Assembly: GCF_014218275.1 (NCBI RefSeq)
Contig: NZ_AP023213.1
Location: forward strand, 1,280,001-1,344,000
Origin: Citrifermentans bremense
GTDB taxonomy: Bacteria > Desulfobacterota > Desulfuromonadia > Geobacterales > Geobacteraceae
Length of the DNA: 64,000 nucleotides
Direction of reading: 5' to 3'
The notes below the pieces were generated by a model. It did no database searches. It worked only from the letters and a program-made list of their open reading frames with translations, and had not been told where the DNA came from. Positions 54,724-61,283 of the stretch are shown piece after piece. Each line of letters begins with the position of its first letter. Position 1 is the stretch's first letter. The translations under genes were made by a program, and so were the position numbers.

Positions 54724-57582
54724 ATGGCAACAAGGACACAAGATAGCTCCCAGAGAGAGACGGCAATTCCTTTCTTTGTGTTCGCGTTTGCAGCCTGCGG
54801 ACTTTATGTCAGCAGTCTTAGTTCCTACCTCTTGTTTCATGCCTTGGTGGAAATATTCTGCATCCTGGTACTGCTAGGTTCTTTCGTGGTGGCATGGAAC
54901 TCACGCCGGCAGCTGGACAATCACTACTTCTTGTTTCTCGCCATATCCTTTCTCTCTTCCAGTACCTTTGAGCTTTTGCACACTCTGGCGTACAAGGGGT
55001 TGTCGATATTCCCGGGATATAACGCCAACCTCCCCACCCAGTTCTGGATAGCTTCGCGCTACGTGTTCAGCCTCTCCTTCCTCATCGCCCCTGTGTTCAT
55101 TGCCCGCAGGCTTAATGTGGCAGCTACGCTGATTGCATTCACCGGCATCACCGCCTTGATGGTCAGCGCCGTATTCACGGGCAACTTCCCTGACTGCTTC
55201 ATAGAAGGAGCAGGGTTGACGCCGTTCAAGGTTTACAGCGAATACGTCATAATCGCCGTCCTGGCAGCTGCCATCATGCTCCTGCTTGCCAAGAAGAAGT
55301 TCTTCGATAGTCGCGTCCTGCGGGCCCTCATCTGGTCGCTGTCGGCTGCGGCTGCGGCTGATGTGGCCTTCACCAAGTACGTCAGTGTTTATGGTCCCGC
55401 AAACCTTTTGGGGCATCTCTTTCTCCTCCTCTCTGCCTTTCTGGTGTATCGGGCCATCGTCGTGACCGGGATCAAGGACCCCGCAGCCCTGTTGTTCCGG
55501 AGCCTCGAGCTCAGCAAAGAGCAGTTTCGCAGATCCATAGCGGACGCGCCCATTCCCGTCATCATGCACGCGGAGGATGGCGAGGTGTTGCAGGTGAGCG
55601 GTTCCTGGACCGAGCTCACCGGCTACGCACTGGAAGATATTCCGACCCTCGCGGCCTGGCTCGACCGCGCGGTCCCGGGCGCCGACGGCGACGCTGTTCG
55701 CGCCGCGGTGAGTGAGCTCTACGCCGGGAAAAGGCAGAGCATCAGGTGGGAGATGCCTATCCTCACCCGCGACGGGCGCTCCCGTTACTGGAATATCAGC
55801 GCTTCCTCGCCGGGAAGCCTCGTGGACGGCCGGCGCTTCGTGGTCTGCATGGCCGTCGATATAACCGAGCGCAGGGAAAGTGAGGCCGCCCTGCAAAGAG
55901 GGAACCTGCGCCTGGACCTTTTGGCCTCCAACGCAAGCAGGCTCCTTGAGAGCGACGCGCCGCAGCAACTGGTCGACGAATTGTGTCAGAAGGTCATGTC
56001 CTATGTAGAATGCGAGGCCTATTTCAACTTCCTGGTAGACGACGATGCCGGATGCCTGCTCTTGAATTCCTGCGCCGGCATCAGCTCCGAGGTGGCTCAG
56101 ACCCTGCAGTCGCTGGAATACGGGGTGGCGGTCTGCGGCTGCGCTGCCAGGGATGCCTGCCGCATCGTGGCAGAGAACATCCCGGACGTGCCCGATCCGC
56201 GCACCGAACTGGTGCGGGCGCTCGGCATCAAGGCCTATGCCTGCCATCCCCTCATGTCGCACGGGCGGGTCCTGGGGACCCTCTCCTTCGGGACCAGGAC
56301 CAGGAACACCTTCAGCGATGACGACCTCTCGCTCATGAAGGCGGTGGCGGACCAGGTTTCCATCGCCATGGAGCGCAAGACTACCGAGGAGAAACTGCAC
56401 CAGGCCAAGCAGGCGGCAGAGGCGGCAAGCAGGACCAAGAGCCAGTTCCTCGCCAACATGAGCCACGAGCTCAGAACCCCGATGACAGGGGTGCTGGGAA
56501 TGCTGGACCTGGCCCTGCAAGCCCCTTCCGACCCGCGGCAAAGCGATTACATCCGGACCGCCTACCGCAGCGGTCGCTCGCTGTTGCGGATGCTGAACGA
56601 CATCCTGGACCTGGCCAAGGTGGAGGCGGGCAAGTTCTCGCTGGATCAGCATCCTTTCCCCCTGGCTGGCTGCGTGAACGAATCGGTCGATATCCTCGCT
56701 CCCGAGGCGAAACGCAAGGGGATCGAGCTGGTTCTCGAACTGGCGCAAGACCTCCCCCGGCATGTGGTCGGCGACCAGGTCCGGCTGCGCCAGGTACTGA
56801 CCAACCTGGTCGGCAACGCCGTGAAGTTCACCGACCGGGGGCGCGTGACGGTGCAGGTCGAGCCGGCGGGTAAAACGCCCGAGGGAGAACCGCTGGTACG
56901 CTTCAGTGTGAGCGACACAGGGATCGGCATCCCCAAGGAGAAGAGGCACCTGCTCTTCCAGGCTTTCAGCCAGGTCGACGATTCCAATACCCGCCACTAT
57001 GGGGGGACCGGTCTTGGCCTTGCCATCAGCAAGGAGATCGTCCAGCGGATGGGGGGGAGCATCGGTTTCGAAAGCGGAGAGGGGGAGGGGAGCACCTTCA
57101 CCTTCACCGTGCGCCTCGGTACTGCAGAAGCCTGTGACGAACCTGCCGAGGTGGCAGGCACTGAGGCAGTCGGCGGCGATACTGTAGTACCGGGTACTTG
57201 TAACTCTGAGTTGAGCCGGTTGCGTCTGTTGATCGCAGAAGACGATGCCACTATAAGGCAGGTACTGGCGACGATGCTGCAGAGGCTGCGATTCGCCGTG
57301 GACTTCGCCGAGGACGGCGAAACTGTCGTTGAGATGTGGCGGCAGGGGGGGTACGACCTGATACTGATGGATGTGCAGATGCCGCGCCTGGACGGCTTCC
57401 AGGCCACCCGCGCCATCCGTGAGCAGGAGCAGGGGGCGCGCATCCCCATCATCGCCATGACCGCTCACGCGATGAAAGAGGACGAGCGCCGCTGCCTCGA
57501 CGCAGGGATGGACGACTACATTTCGAAGCCCATCGACTTCAGGGAGTGCATCGAAAAGGTGAAGGGGTTGATTAGCGAGTGA
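54724..57582 (+). CDS. Hybrid histidine kinase: MASE3, PAS, GAF, HisKA, HATPase, receiver
   Basis: A 952-residue membrane sensor kinase. Residues 1-250 form a MASE3-type seven-helix sensor (segments LFHALVEIFCILVLL and FELLHTLAYKGLSIFPGYNAN are characteristic). A PAS domain follows at about 265-380 and a GAF domain at about 400-555. The HisKA H-box is NMSHELRTPMTGVLGML, and the ATPase domain has DTGIGIPKEK and GGTGLGLAISKEIV. The C-terminal receiver has LLIAEDDATIRQ and the phospho-Asp in LILMDVQMPRLDG. There is no Hpt domain. The ligand is unknown. It is divergent from nifV; a link to nitrogen fixation is only positional. Confidence 0.93.
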   Translation: MATRTQDSSQRETAIPFFVFAFAACGLYVSSLSSYLLFHALVEIFCILVLLGSFVVAWNSRRQLDNHYFLFLAISFLSSSTFELLHTLAYKGLSIFPGYNANLPTQFWIASRYVFSLSFLIAPVFIARRLNVAATLIAFTGITALMVSAVFTGNFPDCFIEGAGLTPFKVYSEYVIIAVLAAAIMLLLAKKKFFDSRVLRALIWSLSAAAAADVAFTKYVSVYGPANLLGHLFLLLSAFLVYRAIVVTGIKDPAALLFRSLELSKEQFRRSIADAPIPVIMHAEDGEVLQVSGSWTELTGYALEDIPTLAAWLDRAVPGADGDAVRAAVSELYAGKRQSIRWEMPILTRDGRSRYWNISASSPGSLVDGRRFVVCMAVDITERRESEAALQRGNLRLDLLASNASRLLESDAPQQLVDELCQKVMSYVECEAYFNFLVDDDAGCLLLNSCAGISSEVAQTLQSLEYGVAVCGCAARDACRIVAENIPDVPDPRTELVRALGIKAYACHPLMSHGRVLGTLSFGTRTRNTFSDDDLSLMKAVADQVSIAMERKTTEEKLHQAKQAAEAASRTKSQFLANMSHELRTPMTGVLGMLDLALQAPSDPRQSDYIRTAYRSGRSLLRMLNDILDLAKVEAGKFSLDQHPFPLAGCVNESVDILAPEAKRKGIELVLELAQDLPRHVVGDQVRLRQVLTNLVGNAVKFTDRGRVTVQVEPAGKTPEGEPLVRFSVSDTGIGIPKEKRHLLFQAFSQVDDSNTRHYGGTGLGLAISKEIVQRMGGSIGFESGEGEGSTFTFTVRLGTAEACDEPAEVAGTEAVGGDTVVPGTCNSELSRLRLLIAEDDATIRQVLATMLQRLRFAVDFAEDGETVVEMWRQGGYDLILMDVQMPRLDGFQATRAIREQEQGARIPIIAMTAHAMKEDERRCLDAGMDDYISKPIDFRECIEKVKGLISE

Positions 57583-57611
57583 TCGACCCCGCTGGTTAAC
57601 GGGCAGTAAAG

Positions 57612-57650
57612 AAAAAACCCGGCAGTCATCTGGCTGTCGGGTTTCTTATT
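57612..57650 (+). terminator. Terminator between kinase gene and mobB
   Basis: A stem aaacccggcag / ctgtcgggttt with one G-T pair is flanked by A and T runs (aaaaaaccc...gggtttctt). It lies between convergent genes and could work both ways. Confidence 0.8.
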
Positions 57651-57678
57651 GTCGTTTGTTCCTGTCACGCCGCAACTT

Positions 57679-58179
57679 TCACTTGAGGAAGGTCGCCTCG
57701 ATGAAATCGGCAACGGCCCCGGCGTCGTTCAGGTCGAGGACCGGCACGTCGAGTTCCAGCTTCGCGTCGCTTGCGACCGCCACGAGCGTCGGGTCGTGGG
57801 ACTCGCCCCGGCAGAGAAGGGCCGCGCTTCTTTCCTGGCGGTTAACCTCTACCTTCGGCATCCCGCTCTTCTTGAACCCCTCGGTGAGAACGATGTCCAT
57901 GTCCGAGAAATAGGTTTCGATCAGTTCCTCTATGGGAGGAGACTGGCTGTGCTTTTTCACCAGCGCCAGTTTCTCCGGCGACGAAATCAGCATCGTGTCG
58001 GCGCCTGCCGCGGTGAGCCGGTGGCTGTCCTTTCCGGGATGGTCGATGTCGAAGCGGTGCGCATCGTGCTTGATGACGCCCACCTTGTAGCCGCGCGACT
58101 TCAGATGCACGATCACCTTTTCGAGCAAAGTGGTCTTGCCCGTCCCGGATTTCGCGACGAATGAAACTGCCTTTACCAT
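57679..58179 (-). CDS. mobB: Molybdopterin-guanine dinucleotide biosynthesis protein MobB
   Basis: A 166-residue P-loop GTPase-like protein that assists MobA in adding GMP to molybdopterin. Walker A is FVAKSGTGKTTLLEKVI at residues 7-23. The segments GVIKHDAHRFDIDHPGKDSHRLTAAGAD (in part) and DMDIVLTEGFKKSGMPKVEV are diagnostic. The ATG at 58179 has ggaggag seven bases upstream. It is next to tatA on the same strand; twin-arginine export of molybdoenzymes makes this pairing sensible. mobA is not in the window. Confidence 0.93.
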   Translation of the reverse strand: MVKAVSFVAKSGTGKTTLLEKVIVHLKSRGYKVGVIKHDAHRFDIDHPGKDSHRLTAAGADTMLISSPEKLALVKKHSQSPPIEELIETYFSDMDIVLTEGFKKSGMPKVEVNRQERSAALLCRGESHDPTLVAVASDAKLELDVPVLDLNDAGAVADFIEATFLK

Positions 58180-58233
58180 GAATACTCCTCCGGGACCCAA
58201 GCCCGTCGTTCCCGGACCGGCTGCAGGACGCTG

Positions 58234-58431
58234 TTACTGGTCCTTTTCGCTCTGATCCTGCTTCCCTTCACCCGGCGGGTTTATCACCTTGCCGTCTTCT
58301 TGCTGAGCCTTCTTGAAATTCCTGATTGCCCCTCCCAACGACGCCCCCAACTGCGGCAGCTTTCCGGGGCCGAAAACCACCAGCAGGATGACCAGAATGA
58401 CGATGAGCTCCGGCATGCCGAATCCAAACAT
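58234..58431 (-). CDS. tatA: Twin-arginine translocase TatA/TatE-type subunit
   Basis: A 65-residue TatA family protein. The N-terminal helix [21 protein letters not shown] runs into the hinge [16 protein letters not shown] and an amphipathic helix with RNFKKAQQ. The short charged tail is typical. It forms the membrane pore or weakening element for export of folded proteins. No tatB or tatC is adjacent. The ATG at 58431 has gggaggtg before it. It probably shares a transcript with mobB, 54 bases downstream. Confidence 0.93.
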   Translation of the reverse strand: MFGFGMPELIVILVILLVVFGPGKLPQLGASLGGAIRNFKKAQQEDGKVINPPGEGKQDQSEKDQ

Positions 58432-58711
58432 TTGACACCTCCCGATTGCTTCCTCATGTGGTTTCTGAGACAGCACCGTTTATACCACAATTAAGGCGCG
58501 TTGAGGCAGCAGAATCTGGCTCTTTCCCTCCAATTTTCCCCAAATAAAAATGACAGCGTGAAGTTTGCAGTTAATAAATTTATGCTAATCTTTCTCTGAC
58601 GTCGGGCGCGGAGCTGGAATTGTGCTTCAACATCTCGATAATACAGCATTTATTTCCAGGGCTGCAGATGCGGGCTCCGTTGTCTCGGCCCTGACGGCCG
58701 ATGGAGTGATC

Positions 58712-59200
58712 ATGAAAAGGATCTTCGTTCTGGTGATCATGCTCTTAGTTGGTAGCGGTTGCTCGGTACGGGGGGGAGCAACCGGCGCTCGGACAAGCGT
58801 CGCGAAGAACCTTGTCCGGGTCCAGATCGCTTCTGACCCACAACTTAACCGCTACGAGAAGAATTCCCATGCCCTCGTGCTTTGCCTATACCAGCTGGAC
58901 GATCCCGAGAGTTTCACGCGCCTGGCCCAGGGAAGCGGGGGGGTGCCGAAACTCCTTGAATGCGGCAGGTTCGACGCTGCGGTGCTGAACGCACGGCAGG
59001 TCGTGGTGCAGCCTGGGCAGCGGCTCACGGAGATGCGCGAGAGGCTTCCCGGCGCACGTTACTTAGGTATCGCGACCGGCTACTACAGCACAGGCAGGAG
59101 AAATGTGACCGCACTGGCGGCCATCCCGGAGACCGGGGGAGAGAGCGTGCTGCATATCGAACTGGGGGCACAGGAAATACGACAGGTGAGGGTGGAATGA
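58712..59200 (+). CDS. tssJ: Type VI secretion lipoprotein TssJ
   Basis: A 162-residue outer-membrane lipoprotein of the type VI secretion membrane complex. The signal peptide MKRIFVLVIMLLVGSGC ends at lipobox Cys17. The mature beta-sandwich contains VQIASDPQLNRYEKNSHALVLCLYQL, typical of TssJ, with RYLGIATGYYS near the end. The ATG at 58712 with a ggag site is preferred over open sequence upstream. It starts the cluster tssJ-tssK-tssL-tssM; its stop overlaps the tssK start. About 210 bases of AT-rich sequence lie before it with no clear promoter. Confidence 0.92.
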   Translation: MKRIFVLVIMLLVGSGCSVRGGATGARTSVAKNLVRVQIASDPQLNRYEKNSHALVLCLYQLDDPESFTRLAQGSGGVPKLLECGRFDAAVLNARQVVVQPGQRLTEMRERLPGARYLGIATGYYSTGRRNVTALAAIPETGGESVLHIELGAQEIRQVRVE

Positions 59201-60588
59201 TGGCAATAGAGAGACCGGTATTCTGGCACCAGGGACTGTTTCTGCATCCCCAGCATTTCCAGCTCTCAGAGCGCGCGCTGCAGTCGCAGCTGGCTCCGTA
59301 CCAGTTTGCTCTCATGCCCGACTTTTGGGGCGTGCAGCGGATGGAGATCAGGTGCCTGAACGGCGGGATAACGAGCCTCAAGATCACCGGTGCCTTCCTT
59401 TTTCCCGACGGCACCTACGCCGTTGTCCAGGAAAACGCTCGGGTGGAGTCGAGGCCGGTACTGGAAGAGGCCTTGCGGGGAAAAGATGCCTGCACTGTAT
59501 ACCTCGGCCTCAAAAAATGGAGCCCTGCCGGCCATAATGTCACCACCTTGCTCACCGGTGAACCCCTCTCGCAGGTCGCCACGCGCTTCGTCGTCGAGGC
59601 CGACGCCGCGCCTTGTGCAGATCTGCACGCAGGTGGAACTCAGGCCGAGGTGCGGCAGATGAGCCTCGCCCTGAAGCTTTTCTGGGAGAGCGAGTTGGAG
59701 GCGCTGGGGGATTACCTGCTCATACCGGTTGGCCGACTCGTGCAGCAGGGGCAAACCGCCGCACTCTCCGGCGACTTCATCCCCCCCTGCATCACCGTGG
59801 CCGGCTCATCCGCTCTCTTTGACCTGCTCCAGGAAATACGGGAACAACTTGCCTCCCGCTGCCGCTGGCTGGAAGGGTACAAGAAAGAGAGGGGGATCCA
59901 GTCGGCCGAGTTCGGCTCCAAAGACCTAGTCTTCCTCCTCGCCCTCAGGACCGTCAGCCGTCATCTCGCGAGGCTCAGCCACTGGATCCAGGCGCGCGAG
60001 GTGCACCCCTGGCAGGTTTACGGGCTTTTGGGGGAACTGGCGGCGGAGCTTGCCTGCTTCTCCGAAACCGTCGGTTCCTTCGGTGAACCGGCAGCCCTGG
60101 GCGCGGTCATGCCGCAGTACCGGCACCGCGACCTAGCAGCCACCTTCCGGCAGGGGCGTGACCTGATCCTGACGCTTTTGAACGAGGTGACCGCGGGGCC
60201 GGAATACGCCCTGACCCTCACCTTTGACGGGACCTGGTTCGCTTGCACCCTGAAGCCCTCGCACTTCGAGGGGCACAGCAGGTTCTACCTGGTGCTGAAC
60301 ACGGACGAGGACCCGAAGCTGGTCCTTTCCTCAGTCGCGACCGCAGCGAAGCTGAGCGCGCGGGAGCGGCTGCCGCTGCTGATCTCCCAGGCGCTACCTG
60401 GTATCGCCCTCGAGCATCTCGTAGATCCTCCCCGCGAATTGCCGCACCGTTCCTGCTCTCTCTTTTTCAGCATAGACAGTCGCTGCGAACAGTGGGAGCA
60501 GGTGCGAAAGTACAGCAACATAGCGCTCAGTTGGGACCAGGCCCCAGCCGACCTACAGGTGCAGCTAATGATCGTTGCGAGGTCCTAA
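59197..60588 (+). CDS. tssK: Type VI secretion baseplate protein TssK
   Basis: A 463-residue TssK, the trimeric adaptor joining the baseplate to the TssJLM membrane complex. The N-terminus RPVFWHQGLFLHPQHFQLSE is diagnostic, and the shell and neck domains are followed by the C-terminal head ending LQVQLMIVAR. Length is normal (about 440-460). Two adjacent ATG codons (59197 and 59200) overlap the tssJ stop, so translation is coupled. Confidence 0.94.
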   Translation: MMAIERPVFWHQGLFLHPQHFQLSERALQSQLAPYQFALMPDFWGVQRMEIRCLNGGITSLKITGAFLFPDGTYAVVQENARVESRPVLEEALRGKDACTVYLGLKKWSPAGHNVTTLLTGEPLSQVATRFVVEADAAPCADLHAGGTQAEVRQMSLALKLFWESELEALGDYLLIPVGRLVQQGQTAALSGDFIPPCITVAGSSALFDLLQEIREQLASRCRWLEGYKKERGIQSAEFGSKDLVFLLALRTVSRHLARLSHWIQAREVHPWQVYGLLGELAAELACFSETVGSFGEPAALGAVMPQYRHRDLAATFRQGRDLILTLLNEVTAGPEYALTLTFDGTWFACTLKPSHFEGHSRFYLVLNTDEDPKLVLSSVATAAKLSARERLPLLISQALPGIALEHLVDPPRELPHRSCSLFFSIDSRCEQWEQVRKYSNIALSWDQAPADLQVQLMIVARS

Positions 60589-60608
60589 AGGCTTCGAAAG
60601 GATGCGCC

Positions 60609-61268
60609 ATGCGACTGATCGACTCTTTCATGCCTCTCGTAGCCTACGTGGTCGACTTCCGCGCCGCCTGCAGTGACACGCCCCAGAGCTACCGGCAGGT
60701 GAAGGCGGACATAGCGCAATTGCTTCTGCAGTCGGAGCAAGGCTGCGGGAGGCAGGCGGCGCAGGGTGAGGATTACGACCTCGCTCGTTTTGCGGTCTGC
60801 GCCTGGGTTGACGAGACGCTCCTCGCCTCCGATTGGCAGGAGAAGCAACTCTGGCAGAGGGAGCAGCTGCAGCGGCTTTATTACCGAACCACTGAGGCGG
60901 GGGTGGAGCTCTTCGAGCGGCTGCAGGCCCTGGGGGCGCGGTGTGAGGTGCGGGAAGTCTATTACCTCTGCCTGGCCCTGGGCTTCAAGGGGCGCTATAT
61001 CGGGCCTGGAGACGACGCGAGGCTCGAGCACCTGAAGCAGGAGAATCTGAAGTTGTTGCTGGGGACCCCGTCTGGCGTTCCGTCGTTGGAACAGCGGGAG
61101 CTTTTCCCAGGTGCCACCCCCCCCAGCCGCGCGGCCTCCCCCGGAAAGACTCCGACCGGCGTGGCCCCTGTGACCGCCATGCTGATCGCAGCGCCCGTCA
61201 TCCTGTTCGCGGTGTTGTTTCTCATCTACCGCCACCTGTTAAACGGCCTGGTCCTTCCGTATCTTTAG
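60609..61268 (+). CDS. tssL: Type VI secretion protein TssL (DotU/IcmH-like)
   Basis: A 219-residue TssL. The cytoplasmic DotU domain contains ARFAVCAWVDETLLASDW and the later EVYYLCLALGFKGRY, both diagnostic. A single C-terminal membrane helix (TAMLIAAPVILFAVLFLIY) ends the protein, as expected for the short form without a peptidoglycan-binding domain. The ATG at 60609 has aaaggatg before it. It follows tssK by 20 bases and precedes tssM by 15 bases. Confidence 0.94.
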   Translation: MRLIDSFMPLVAYVVDFRAACSDTPQSYRQVKADIAQLLLQSEQGCGRQAAQGEDYDLARFAVCAWVDETLLASDWQEKQLWQREQLQRLYYRTTEAGVELFERLQALGARCEVREVYYLCLALGFKGRYIGPGDDARLEHLKQENLKLLLGTPSGVPSLEQRELFPGATPPSRAASPGKTPTGVAPVTAMLIAAPVILFAVLFLIYRHLLNGLVLPYL

Positions 61269-61283
61269 GAGAGGAGGTGCATC

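Noticed and set aside
54901..57468. An 855-codon open frame antisense to the hybrid kinase
   Set aside because: No ribosome site, no recognisable domain, and the plus-strand kinase is complete and clearly coding.
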